From: Pseudomonadota bacterium
GTDB taxonomy: Bacteria > Pseudomonadota > Gammaproteobacteria > Steroidobacterales > Woeseiaceae
Direction: 5' to 3'
NCBI GenBank assembly: GCA_022574185.1
Contig: JACZSM010000030.1
Coordinates: 1-32,387, forward strand
DNA length: 32,387 nt
Shown here: positions 7,578 through 16,258 of the stretch, one piece after another
How the letters are laid out: every line of letters begins with the position of its first letter
Numbering within the stretch: position 1 is the first letter of the stretch
The notes under the pieces: generated by a model
The model's input: only the letters and a program-made list of their open reading frames with translations
What the model was told of the DNA's origin: nothing
Databases searched by the model: none
Program-made: the position numbers and the translations under genes

Positions 7578-7629
7578 AACGGACAACTAGCAGGAATTGT
7601 CCGTTTAATAATGGTGAAATAACGGACAA
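7578..7629. repeat. Three copies of AACGGACAA, two forming an inverted pair
   Basis: AACGGACAA at 7578-7586 pairs perfectly with TTGTCCGTT at 7597-7605 across a 10-nt loop, and a third direct copy lies at 7621-7629. A small stem GGCCC/GGGCC follows near 7638-7653. They sit in the 372-bp gap (7476-7847) between two leftward genes; nothing else was recognised in that gap. They could be operators, or the remnant of an insertion-sequence end. Confidence 0.5.
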
Positions 7630-7847
7630 AGCGTACCGGCCCCCTTGGGCCAGGTGTAAATCGCCCCCAATAACGTAGCTAATGCTTTCGTGATATAAAC
7701 GGAAGAGGGGCTATTGCTAGGAATTGCGTTTAGTTTTATTAGCGTCGCCTATCTTTTGCTGGAATTTTTTACAAATTCCGTAGTGCTTTTGAATTTGTTT
7801 AATCAAGCTATTCCTTAAGCGCCTGTTTCTAGCTAGTCCTTCATTGG

Positions 7848-9302
7848 CTAAAAGTGATGACAAATATGCACTGACTTAGTCTGCATAAAAACTTCAAATG
7901 CTTCACGGCCTAGTTCGCGGCCAAAACCACTTTGTTTATAGCCACCCCATGGCATTTCCAAGCGTTCACTACCGTAGCCATTTATCCAGAATTGGCCGCT
8001 GCGGATGCGCCGGGCGCTCTTCATCGCCGCTTCGATATTTCTGGTCCAGATACCTGCACCTAAGCCGTAATCTGTATCATTAGCTACGGTAATGGCGTGA
8101 TCCAAATCATCTACCTTAAGCACACAAACCACTGGGCCAAATATTTCATCACGGGCTATGGTCATATCTGATTGCACATCGGCAAATATGGTAGGCCCCA
8201 AATAAGCACCCTGCGCAGGTAGACCCTCTCGCCCATCTCGCACCAGACGCGCACCCTCGTCGATACCTAATTGAATATAATCAATGACTGAGTCTCTATG
8301 CTCCGGGCTTATCATCGGACCTAATTCGGTGGCTTTATCATTGGGGTCACCGATCTTCATACTGTCGGCCACCTTGATCAGCTTCTCTATGAATGGTTCA
8401 TAGACCGCCTGATGCACCAGCAAACGCGAGCAAGCAGTACAAACTTGGCCGTTGTGCCAGAAGATGCCAAAGGCAGCATCCGCCGCCGCTTGGTCGAGAT
8501 CGGCATCCTCCATGATGATAAGCGGTGACTTGCCACCCAACTCCAGGTGCAGCGGCTTAACACTTGCAGCAGCGCTTATCATCACCTGCCTGCCGCTGGC
8601 TGAGGAGCCAGTAAAGGACACCGCATCGATGTCGGCGTGGCCGGTTAAGGTATCGCCAATTTGCGACGACTGGCCCACCACCACATTAAATACACCGGCA
8701 GGTAAGCCAGCTTCCGCTAACAACGGACCCGCCTCCAAAGTGGTGGCTGCGCAATGGAAGTCTGGTTTAACCACTACTGTGCAGCCAGCAGCCAAAGCTG
8801 GCCCCAACTTCCAACTCAGTTAGCCGATGGGAAAATTCCACGGCAAAATCAGGCTGGCAACGCCCACCGGCTCTCGCAGGGTCATGCCCATGCGATTATC
8901 ACCAAAGCCATGGGCATGGCCGTGTAGATCTCTCGCTAAACCTGCAAAATAACGAAAGGTGTTGGCCGCAGATTTAATAAAGGAAAGCCCGTATTTTAGC
9001 GGTGTGCCGAGGGTTGCAGATTCCAGTTGCCCCAAGAATTGTTGATTTTCCATTAACAAGTCAGCAAATTTAAGCAGCACTGCCGCTCGATCTGCACCGT
9101 CCAGCCCTGACCAGATGCCACTATCAAAGGCTTGTCTAGCCGCAGCTACCGCCCGCTCGGCATCCTCCTGACTAGCCTTTTCATATTTGGCGACGGGCTC
9201 ACCGTGAGCAGGGCTATAGCGCACATGCTCTCCGCCAGTGCCCTTTTGCCACTCACCATTTATGTACAAACTATAACTTGGAATATTTTTTACCGTAACC
9301 AT
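7848..9302 (-). pseudogene. Aldehyde dehydrogenase (NAD(P)+), interrupted by one in-frame ochre codon
   Basis: Both halves lie in one frame and together give a normal-length aldehyde dehydrogenase of about 484 codons, but a TAA (8822-8820) follows PWNFPIG at codon 161. The rest reads LSWKLGPALAAGCTVVVKP, so the stop replaces one residue inside the Rossmann fold. The downstream half keeps the general base in LELGGKSP and the catalytic Cys in GQVCTACSR. The enzyme would oxidise an aldehyde to its acid; it resembles the betaine/phenylacetaldehyde dehydrogenase group, substrate unknown. The 160-residue upstream product cannot be active. A good GCGAGG ribosome-binding site precedes the ATG. The lack of other damage suggests a very recent mutation or a sequencing/assembly error. 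Confidence 0.85.
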
Positions 9303-9515
9303 ACCGACCTCGCTCTTTCAATGGTTATTTTATCGATCATCATTCGTTCTCTAATTACTGCAAGTTAAGGCGTGGTGGGTGTCCATAGCTCATTAGCTTT
9401 TGTGCTTAGCGTCTCTAACGCTATTGATTATTAGCTTGCAAAATTTTCTCAGCGGCTATCTCGGCGATCATAATAGAAAGTGCAGGACCGCTCTGGAGGA
9501 AGGTCACGGAATCGA

Positions 9516-10232
9516 TCAAGCCTCGAGCAGCTCAGCCAAGCTGGAAACCTCGAAATCAGCGTGCGAATCTTCAGCACCGTCTCCGTGCCTGCCGAAAATG
9601 TGTCCCTGTCGATTTACCCACACACACGTAAGTCCCAATTCGTTGGCAGGCACAATGTCGGCGCGTCTGCTCTGTGCTACGTGCAGCACCTTTTCGGGTG
9701 GGATCCCCATCGCAAGCAAATCTGACAGCGCGGCCATGAAGTGAGGCTTATCGGGTTTGTATGCGCCGACGCGCTCCGCCGTAACCACTACGTCGAAGGA
9801 AACGCCGAGCGTCTGGAGCATGCGCGCAAACGACGCCTCGTCAATGTTACTCAGTGCACCGAGCTTGAGGCCTCGCCGCCTCAATTCGAGTAAGGCGTCA
9901 CGGCTGTCAGGAAATGGGCTGTGTGTTCCGGCTATTGCTCCAAATCGCTCTCGCACGCCCGACGATAGAGAACAATTGAGTTCAGCCGCCATCGCATCCA
10001 ATGTGCGCCGCAGAACTTCCGGATAGCGATGCGCTGGGCGTTCACTTTGGATTGGCTGTCGCAAGCTGTCGTAGATTGAAAGCAACTCCGCGTCGGTCTT
10101 CTTCAATCCCTGAGATTCAACCCATCCGCGAAGGAATGTGGCTATCTCAGGCTCCCAGTCAATAATCGTTCCATAGACATCAAATGTCGTCGCCGCGTAG
10201 TCGGATAGTTTCAGTTTTCTTGTCGGACCCAT
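9516..10232 (-). CDS. HAD-superfamily hydrolase, haloacid dehalogenase type II-like
   Basis: A 238-residue hydrolase with the HAD motifs in order: FDVYGT (Asp18 nucleophile), SNID (motif II), GAYKPDKPHF (Lys of motif III) and HVAQSRRADI in place of the acidic motif IV. This is the pattern of (S)-2-haloacid dehalogenases and relatives, which cleave C-halogen bonds of short 2-haloacids; many relatives act on phosphoesters instead, so the substrate is open. It reads in the same direction as the broken aldehyde dehydrogenase, about 210 bp upstream of it. That gap shows no gene. An aldehyde dehydrogenase plus a dehalogenase is the layout of haloalkanoate degradation, but this pairing is inference. 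Confidence 0.85.
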   Translation of the reverse strand: MGPTRKLKLSDYAATTFDVYGTIIDWEPEIATFLRGWVESQGLKKTDAELLSIYDSLRQPIQSERPAHRYPEVLRRTLDAMAAELNCSLSSGVRERFGAIAGTHSPFPDSRDALLELRRRGLKLGALSNIDEASFARMLQTLGVSFDVVVTAERVGAYKPDKPHFMAALSDLLAMGIPPEKVLHVAQSRRADIVPANELGLTCVWVNRQGHIFGRHGDGAEDSHADFEVSSLAELLEA

Positions 10233-10308
10233 ATATTCGTGTCACCTGTCTACTCTCAGTCGACGATACATCGAAAATAACGGCGGCGGGGGGGGCCCTA
10301 CAGGCAGT

Positions 10309-10905
10309 TTACGACGATGTCAGGTAGCCCAGCTGAAACAGCCGATCGGCAACCCAGATCATCGGCAGTCCGATCAACGCCGTCGGATCGTCGGTCTGTA
10401 CCGATTCGAACAGCACGAATCCGGCGCCCTCGATCTTGAAGCTGCCCGCGCAGTCATAGGGTTTGTCATGTCGGAGGTAAGACTCGGCGAGGCGCCGGTC
10501 GAACTGACGAAACCGAACAGTCGTCTTGTCCACATGCTCATAACGCGTGCGGTTGACCGGATCGAGAATGCACACCGCCGTCAAGAACGTAACGACCTTG
10601 CCCGCAGCGGCAAGGAGTTGCTCAACGGCTCGCTGATGGTCGCCGGGTTTGCCAAGTACCTCGTCACCGAGAACCGCCAGCTGATCGGCGCCGATGACGA
10701 GGGCGTCGCGCGCATTGCTCGAGACGGCCTCGGCCTTTTTTCGCGCAAGATGACCCGCCAATTGCTCGGGATCGAGGCCGAGTTCGTTGCTTTCATCGAT
10801 TTCTGGCGATACGGTCTCGTACTCGTTGAGAAATCGATCGAGCAGGCCGCGTCGGTATCGTGACGAGGACGCAAGGAAGATTGCCGGGGCGGAAGGATTC
10901 TGCAT
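10309..10905 (-). CDS. maf: Maf-family nucleotide pyrophosphatase (YceF type)
   Basis: A 198-residue house-cleaning pyrophosphatase. It has the N-terminal substrate loop LASSSRYRRGLLDRF (residues 11-25), the conserved ARKKA segment (54-58) and catalytic Asp74 in IGADQLAVL. The DQLAVL form and the position, divergent from yceD-rpmF-plsX-fabH, point to YceF, which hydrolyses 7-methyl-GTP, rather than the dTTP/UTP-specific YhdE type. It is separated from the HAD gene by a short spacer containing a run of eight G at 10288-10295. The divergent promoter region with yceD is about 115 bp. Confidence 0.93.
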   Translation of the reverse strand: MQNPSAPAIFLASSSRYRRGLLDRFLNEYETVSPEIDESNELGLDPEQLAGHLARKKAEAVSSNARDALVIGADQLAVLGDEVLGKPGDHQRAVEQLLAAAGKVVTFLTAVCILDPVNRTRYEHVDKTTVRFRQFDRRLAESYLRHDKPYDCAGSFKIEGAGFVLFESVQTDDPTALIGLPMIWVADRLFQLGYLTSS

Positions 10906-11022
10906 AAAATCAAATGCTTGGCGTAAAAAAGATCAAGTTTACGCGCTTTATGGAGCGCAACAGAATATTTTCCGGCGGTAAATTTTGACAGCGAACCACG
11001 AGGTCCTTATCATGCGCGCGCC

Positions 11023-11577
11023 ATGGGCAATCCGCTGCGAGATCGCCGTACCCCGTCGGAGTTGGCGGAAAGCGGTCAAGTTATTGAAATTGAAGAAAAA
11101 ATTACTAATTTCGAACGACTTGCAGGCATTGTCGAGGCAGATCTTCTGACGTTGGATCCTGATAAACTGCCGTCTGACTGGCGCGACACGGTCGTCGCGG
11201 GTCGGCTAGGATTCAGTTTCAATGACACGCACAATAGCGTGCCGGCGCTGCATGGCGAAGTGGAGGTGACGATCGATGCTGTGTGTCAGCGTTGCCTCGA
11301 GCCGTTTCGTCTGCCGCTCGCCGCCGAGCTTCGGTTGTTGCTGGTGGAGAAGAATTCGGCCGCCGTTAAGGTGGACGGCTATGAGAATTGGGAGCTTGCT
11401 GAGGACGAGCTGCGACCTCTGGATATCGTCGAAGAAGCGCTGATCATGGCGATGCCGTTTGCGGCAATGCACGCAGATGATGAATTGTGTAACGAGCCTG
11501 AAGAAGTAATCGATGCGCCCGGCGGCAAAGTACAACCCTTTGCAACCCTGAGGTCGCAGATGGATGATGAAAACTAG
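11023..11577 (+). CDS. yceD: YceD family protein (DUF177), 23S rRNA accumulation factor
   Basis: A 184-residue protein with the DUF177 signature CQRCLEPF (Cys88, Cys91) and a C-terminal acidic region ending in the family-typical PFATLRSQM. In E. coli YceD is needed for normal 23S rRNA levels and is co-transcribed with rpmF, exactly as here. The ATG at 11023 is the first in-frame start, but it has only a distant AGG as a ribosome-binding site. It opens the yceD-rpmF-plsX-fabH operon. Confidence 0.92.
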   Translation: MGNPLRDRRTPSELAESGQVIEIEEKITNFERLAGIVEADLLTLDPDKLPSDWRDTVVAGRLGFSFNDTHNSVPALHGEVEVTIDAVCQRCLEPFRLPLAAELRLLLVEKNSAAVKVDGYENWELAEDELRPLDIVEEALIMAMPFAAMHADDELCNEPEEVIDAPGGKVQPFATLRSQMDDEN

Positions 11578-11654
11578 GGAACCGGTCCGCAACGACCGAT
11601 CGAGAAATTAATTCAATGTTGGCGCCCAGGCGTCAGCGTGAACTGGAGAAGAAT

Positions 11655-11849
11655 ATGGCTGTGCAAAAAAGTCGCAGGACTCCTGCAACGCGTGGCATGC
11701 GGCGTGTGCATGACAAGCTGAAGCGACCTACCCTTTCGGTTGACCCGACATCAGGCGAGACTCACTTGCGACACCGCGTGTCGTCGGACGGTTTTTACCG
11801 CGGCAATCAGGTTGTCGTGCCGCCGGACGTCCCAGACGACGACGAGTAA
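11655..11849 (+). CDS. rpmF: 50S ribosomal protein L32
   Basis: A 64-residue basic protein beginning [17 protein letters not shown], the standard L32 start. The ATG at 11655 is preceded by a GGAGAAG ribosome-binding site; an upstream in-frame ATG at 11616 would add 13 non-homologous residues and is rejected. No zinc-binding cysteines are present, so it is the zinc-independent form. It lies between yceD and plsX, as in most gammaproteobacteria, coupling ribosome and phospholipid synthesis genes. Confidence 0.97.
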   Translation: MAVQKSRRTPATRGMRRVHDKLKRPTLSVDPTSGETHLRHRVSSDGFYRGNQVVVPPDVPDDDE

Positions 11850-11893
11850 ATTCGCACCATAACCGGGTCATCAGCATTTTGGCCAGCTGCGTT

Positions 11894-12904
11894 GTGACAT
11901 CAACTTCAATCATAGCCCTTGATGCAATGAGTGGCGACCTGGGCGCCGAAGTCGTCGTGCGCGCGGCGCATGCGGCCCTGATCAAGCACGCAAATCTCGA
12001 GCTGTTACTGGTCGGTGACCGCGACGAACTGCAGGGACATATCACGCGAATCGTTGGCGAGCAGCCGCGACTGTCCATCGTTCATGCCAGTCAGATTGTC
12101 AATATGTCGGACGGTGCTGTCGAAGCGCTTCGCAGGAAGAAAGACTCCTCAATGCGAGTCGCCATTGATCTTGTCAAATCCGGCGACGCCCAGGCCTGCG
12201 TCAGTGCTGGCAATACGGGCGCGTTGATGGCAACGGCGAAGTTCGTGCTCAAGATGCTGCCGGGTATCGATCGGCCGGCGATTATTGTGGAACTGCCCGC
12301 GATCGGTGGCTCCTTGCATATGCTCGATCTCGGTGCGAACACTCTTTGCTCGGCTGAGCATTTATTTCAGTTTGCTGTAATGGGTTCGATCGTTGCGGCC
12401 GACATCACCGGTGTCGTCAATCCGCGAGTCGCGTTACTCAATATTGGCGCCGAAGACACCAAGGGCCATGACACGGTCAAAGATGCAGCGGCAATGCTGC
12501 AGGCAAGCTCGCTGAATTACGTCGGCTTTATCGAGGGCAGTGACCTGTTTTCTGGAGTGGCTGATGTGGTTGTTGCAGATGGCTTTACTGGCAATGTTGC
12601 ATTGAAGACAATGGAAGGTACAGTTGGACTTATTGCGCATTACTTGCAACGCGCATTCACGCGAAACTGGATCGCCAAATTGCAAGCCTTGATTTCGCGG
12701 CCGGTATTAAAGAGACTTGCCAATGAAATGGACTCTCGAAACTACAATGGTGCGACTCTGGTTGGTCTGAATGGAATCGTCATCAAGAGTCACGGTGGCG
12801 CCGATTCGTATGCGTTTCAGCATGCGATCGAGACAGCTATCGTCGAGGTGCAAGACCAGGTGCCGCAGCAAATCGGTAACCTGCTGCAGCGGGAAGCGGC
12901 TTGA
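11894..12904 (+). CDS. plsX: Phosphate acyltransferase PlsX
   Basis: A soluble enzyme that makes acyl-phosphate from acyl-ACP at the start of glycerophospholipid synthesis. Near the N-terminus it has IIALDAMSGD (normally MGGD), then the family motifs SAGNTGALMA, LDLGANTLCS, ADGFTGNVALKT and the C-terminal NGIVIKSHGGAD. The length of 336 residues is typical. The start is uncertain: no ATG is available, so GTG at 11894 (VTSTSIIALD) or TTG at 11879 must serve, both with poor ribosome-binding sites. Its stop overlaps the fabH start by one base, so fabH is probably translationally coupled. Confidence 0.94.
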   Translation: MTSTSIIALDAMSGDLGAEVVVRAAHAALIKHANLELLLVGDRDELQGHITRIVGEQPRLSIVHASQIVNMSDGAVEALRRKKDSSMRVAIDLVKSGDAQACVSAGNTGALMATAKFVLKMLPGIDRPAIIVELPAIGGSLHMLDLGANTLCSAEHLFQFAVMGSIVAADITGVVNPRVALLNIGAEDTKGHDTVKDAAAMLQASSLNYVGFIEGSDLFSGVADVVVADGFTGNVALKTMEGTVGLIAHYLQRAFTRNWIAKLQALISRPVLKRLANEMDSRNYNGATLVGLNGIVIKSHGGADSYAFQHAIETAIVEVQDQVPQQIGNLLQREAA

Positions 12905-13869
12905 TGTTCTCGAGAATTGCCGGCACCGGTCGATATCTTCCCGAGAAAGTCCTGACCAACTTTGACCTCGAGAAAATAGTCGATACGACAGATGAGTGGA
13001 TTCGCACGCGGACGGGCGTAGAGCGACGACACCATGTCGCAGATGATGAAACAACGTCTGATATGTGTGTTGAGGCAGCCAAGGTTGCGATAGACGACGC
13101 AGGCATCGATGTTAGCGATATCGATTTCATCCTGGTCGGTACAACATCCCCCGACCTGATATTTCCAAATGTTGCGACGTTGGTTCAGCACCGCCTGGGA
13201 ATTCCGCCCTGTCCGGCATTCAGTCTGGAAGCGGCTTGCACGGGATTTATTTACGCACTGACGACAGCCGACAAGTTCATCAAGGCTGGTGAGGCGACAT
13301 GCGTCCTGGTCATTGGCGCGGAGTGCGTATCCAAACTCATTGATTGGTCTGATCGCAACACTTGCGTGCTGTTCGGTGACGGGGCCGGTGCCGTGATCGT
13401 CAAACCATCGGATGAGCCGGGCATCATCGGCACTCACCTGGGTGCAGACGGCCAGTACAAAGACTTGCTTTACTACCCGGCGGGGGCGTCAAAAAATCTT
13501 GCGATAGCAGGTACGGATGACGCTGCTATCATCATGCAGGGCAATGAAGTGTTCAAAGTTGCCGTCAAAACACTGGCGAACGTTGCCACACAGGCACTTG
13601 AATCTGCCGGAATCGGCTTGAGCGAGCTGGATTGGCTGATTCCACATCAGGCAAACATCCGCATCATTCAGGCGACGGCGAAACGTCTTGGTATGCCGAT
13701 GGATAAAATTGTTCTGACTATTCAGGATCACGGCAATACATCCGCCGCATCGGTGCCGATGGCATTGGATGTCAGCGTTCGTGATGGCCGTGTGCAACGC
13801 GGCCAACTCGTATTATTGGAAGCGTTCGGCGGCGGCTTTACCTGGGGATCGGTGTTGATGCGTTATTGA
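12904..13869 (+). CDS. fabH: Beta-ketoacyl-ACP synthase III
   Basis: A 321-residue enzyme that starts fatty-acid synthesis by condensing acetyl-CoA with malonyl-ACP. The catalytic triad is intact: Cys112 in EAACTGF, His248 in PHQANIR and Asn278 in HGNTSAAS, in the same order and nearly the same positions as E. coli FabH (112, 244, 274). The ATG at 12904 overlaps the plsX stop (TGATG). In most relatives fabD, fabG and acpP follow; here the next gene is on the opposite strand, so the operon ends with fabH. Confidence 0.96.
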   Translation: MFSRIAGTGRYLPEKVLTNFDLEKIVDTTDEWIRTRTGVERRHHVADDETTSDMCVEAAKVAIDDAGIDVSDIDFILVGTTSPDLIFPNVATLVQHRLGIPPCPAFSLEAACTGFIYALTTADKFIKAGEATCVLVIGAECVSKLIDWSDRNTCVLFGDGAGAVIVKPSDEPGIIGTHLGADGQYKDLLYYPAGASKNLAIAGTDDAAIIMQGNEVFKVAVKTLANVATQALESAGIGLSELDWLIPHQANIRIIQATAKRLGMPMDKIVLTIQDHGNTSAASVPMALDVSVRDGRVQRGQLVLLEAFGGGFTWGSVLMRY

Positions 13870-13886
13870 TTAGCCCGGTTTCTCGT

Positions 13887-14432
13887 CTACCATAACCCGA
13901 CATTGCGTCGATTGGCTGCACGTCGCTTCATTCGTTGGTGCAATTGCTGACGTCGCCGATCGATGCGATCGCGCCGAACTACACGGTCAATCGAGTCGCC
14001 ATGCTCATCGTCGAATGCCTGCCGGAACCGGCAAAAATCATCGTATGCTTCGCGCACGTGGCGTAGTTCCCGCATAATCAATTCGATAACAATAACGTCG
14101 TCGAGAAAACCGATCACCGGGATATCGTCGGGCAAAATATCCTCCGGATCAGCAAAATAAATGAACATGGCGAGCAAGCGCTCACGATCGGATTTCGGCA
14201 ATTGCCATTCATCGTCGGCAAGCATCTGTAACATTGACTCGATTTTCGGAATTCGCTGTGCAACAAAATCAGGCAATGGATCATTGCTTTGAATGTCGGC
14301 GAGAACATCCCGCAGCGCTTCAATAATTTCGGATTCTTCCGCGAAACGGACTGCATTACGCGATTGTTCTAATGCGATGCGGAAATACTCCAGGTCCCGA
14401 TCGCTGAGTTCGAATGAAAGTTTCATGCCCAT
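13887..14432 (-). CDS. DUF1232 (YkvA-type) protein, unknown function
   Basis: The C-terminal half carries the DUF1232 core FADPEDILPDDIPVIGFLDDV, where the family usually reads SPIDLIPDFIPVLGLLDD, followed by a long charged, Arg-rich tail (RRDRIDRRRQQLHQRMKRR). The hydrophobic core segment may associate with the membrane, and the tail may contact nucleic acid or acidic lipid. ATG at 14432 (MGMKLSFELSDRD) is preferred. An in-frame ATG at 14492 would add 20 poorly folded-looking residues. It converges on fabH with 17 bp between stops and is divergent from the glutathione S-transferase. No function is known. Confidence 0.78.
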   Translation of the reverse strand: MGMKLSFELSDRDLEYFRIALEQSRNAVRFAEESEIIEALRDVLADIQSNDPLPDFVAQRIPKIESMLQMLADDEWQLPKSDRERLLAMFIYFADPEDILPDDIPVIGFLDDVIVIELIMRELRHVREAYDDFCRFRQAFDDEHGDSIDRVVRRDRIDRRRQQLHQRMKRRAANRRNVGLW

Positions 14433-14568
14433 GGTACGTGCTCGACACCGTGTGTGGGAAAACAGGCTACCGGTCAGGCGGAAATCGGTCAATCGGATTC
14501 TTTAATTTGCAGATAACGCGAGCTGTGGCAATGGTTTACCATGTGGCGTTGCATGGCGATGTCCCGAA

Positions 14569-15225
14569 ATGAAGCCCAAGCTGGTATCTGGCAATAGGAA
14601 CTATTCATCCTGGTCGCTGCGGTCGTGGCTGCTTTTGCGCGAGTCTGGGATCGAATTTGACGAACATCGGATTGCGCTGGATACCGACACTACCCAGTCT
14701 GAGATCGCCGAATTTTCCAGCGGTGGCACAGTGCCCGTGTTACAGATTGGAGAACTGACCGTCTGGGACACGCTTGCAATTGCCGAAACGGTTGCCGAAC
14801 GATGGCCAGAGAAACGACTTTGGCCCGCCGATGCGGATGCGCGCGCTTATGCTCGCAGCATTTGCGCCGAGATGCACTCAGGTTTTCATACCCTGCGCGA
14901 AGCCATGCCAATGAATTGCCGGGCGATGGGACGCACAATAACGCTGACTGATGCCCTGTCCGACGATATTGACCGCATTATTGCGATCTGGTTGGCTTGC
15001 CACCGTCAATTTAGCGGTGATAATGGATGGTTGTTCAATACCTTCAGTATCGCCGATGCGATGTTTGCGCCAGTGGTGCTGCGGTTTCGGACCTACGGTA
15101 TCAAGCTGCCGGAATCGGCAGGCTATTATTCACAGCGCTTGCTGCAGAGTGAGGCGATGCAGGAATGGCTGTCAGCTGCCGAGACCGAAACGGAAGTGAT
15201 CGAAAGGGAAGAAAAGGGAAGATGA
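14569..15225 (+). CDS. Glutathione S-transferase family protein
   Basis: A 218-residue two-domain protein. The thioredoxin-like N-terminus has NYSSWSLRSWLLL (candidate catalytic Ser13/Ser14), the cis-proline loop GGTVPVL and the glutathione-contacting VWDTLAIAE, followed by an all-helical domain. The sequence resembles the YfcF/maleylacetoacetate isomerase-like branch, so it may conjugate glutathione or isomerise a metabolite; the substrate is unknown. Its stop overlaps the ATG of the L,D-transpeptidase (ATGA), so the two are an operon, although no functional link is obvious. Confidence 0.88.
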   Translation: MKPKLVSGNRNYSSWSLRSWLLLRESGIEFDEHRIALDTDTTQSEIAEFSSGGTVPVLQIGELTVWDTLAIAETVAERWPEKRLWPADADARAYARSICAEMHSGFHTLREAMPMNCRAMGRTITLTDALSDDIDRIIAIWLACHRQFSGDNGWLFNTFSIADAMFAPVVLRFRTYGIKLPESAGYYSQRLLQSEAMQEWLSAAETETEVIEREEKGR

Positions 15226-16241
15226 GACGCACGCAAAATATTCTCGTCATTATTGCGCTTGTCATGGCGAGCGCTCCGCGTGCGGAAATCTACGAAATGC
15301 CGCCAGCGGGCTTCGATGTAGTAGGTGCGGTCTCGACGATAACGGCGCGTGACGAAGATACGCTGATCGACATTGCCCGCCGGCATGGCCTCGGCTACGA
15401 AGATATCGTGCGTGCGAATCCAACCGTCAATATCTGGGTGCCAGGTGCGGGAACGGAAATCATTTTACCGACGCGCTACGTCTTGCCGGCGGCGCCGCGC
15501 GAGGGAATTGTTCTCAACCTGGCCGAATTCAGGCTGTACTATTTTCCAAAGCCCAAGGCGGGAGAGCCTGCTTACGTCATGACCTATCCGATCAGCATCG
15601 GCCGCATGGATTGGGACACGCCGCTGGGCTTGACCGAGGTCATATCGAAAGTCCGCAATCCATCGTGGTATCCACCGCAATCCGTACGTGATGAACACGC
15701 GGCTGACGGCGATCCATTGCCGCGCATAGTGCCGCCCGGGCCAAAAAATCCACTGGGCAAATATGCCATGCGACTGGGCCTGCCTGGCTACCTGATTCAC
15801 AGCACGAATCGGCCCGCCGGCGTCGGCATGCGGGTTACACATGGCTGTGTACGCATGTTTCCCGAGGACATCGAATATTTGTTTGGCCAGGTGAATGTAA
15901 GCACGCCCGTGCGCATCATCAATGATCCCGTGAAGATCGGCTGGAACGGCGATGAGCTCGTCATGGAGGCACATCCGGTACTCGAGGCCACGCTGAACGA
16001 CACGGTTGAAGATGCCACGGCAGCTGAGGAGTTGGCGGAAATGACTGAGCCCGACGCATACCCAGCCATTGCCAGGGACTCACTGAGCTTCGTTACCGAA
16101 CAATTCATCGCAGCAACGGGCGAGCGCCCAGGGCAGCTCGACTGGCACCTGGTTGAAGAGGTTGTTGGCCGATCGGATGGTATACCGACGTCAGTCGGAC
16201 ACAGTATAAAAAACGCCGCGGCAAGCGCGGCGTCTGAATAG
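15222..16241 (+). CDS. L,D-transpeptidase (ErfK/YbiS family) with LysM-like domain
   Basis: A 339-residue exported enzyme. It has a short signal peptide (about 1-21, ASAPRA), a LysM-like peptidoglycan-binding segment (about 36-85, DTLIDIARRHGLGYEDIVRANP) and a YkuD catalytic domain (about 95-235). His193, His207 and Cys209 (THGCVRM) form the active site. ErfK/YbiS enzymes attach Braun lipoprotein to peptidoglycan; LdtD/E types make 3-3 cross-links. The LysM-YkuD order and a convergent lipoprotein with C-terminal lysine favour the anchoring role. ATG at 15222, with GGGAAG before it, is chosen over an in-frame start 57 bp upstream. About 100 C-terminal residues follow the catalytic domain. The last 12 codons overlap the neighbour's terminator. 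Confidence 0.93.
   Translation: MRRTQNILVIIALVMASAPRAEIYEMPPAGFDVVGAVSTITARDEDTLIDIARRHGLGYEDIVRANPTVNIWVPGAGTEIILPTRYVLPAAPREGIVLNLAEFRLYYFPKPKAGEPAYVMTYPISIGRMDWDTPLGLTEVISKVRNPSWYPPQSVRDEHAADGDPLPRIVPPGPKNPLGKYAMRLGLPGYLIHSTNRPAGVGMRVTHGCVRMFPEDIEYLFGQVNVSTPVRIINDPVKIGWNGDELVMEAHPVLEATLNDTVEDATAAEELAEMTEPDAYPAIARDSLSFVTEQFIAATGERPGQLDWHLVEEVVGRSDGIPTSVGHSIKNAAASAASE
16208..16233 (-). terminator. Rho-independent terminator of the lipoprotein gene
   Basis: On the minus strand an 8-bp stem (ACGCCGCG / CGCGGCGT as drawn across 16213-16233, loop 5 nt) is followed by six T. It lies 26 bases past the lipoprotein stop codon and inside the coding 3' end of the convergent L,D-transpeptidase gene, encoding part of its Ala/Ser-rich tail. 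Confidence 0.85.
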
Positions 16242-16258
16242 AAGCTCTAAGTCCTAAA

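Noticed and set aside
10288..10295. Run of eight G between the HAD gene and maf, as a possible phase-variable tract
   Set aside because: It is outside both coding regions and not within a recognised promoter, so there is no support for phase variation.
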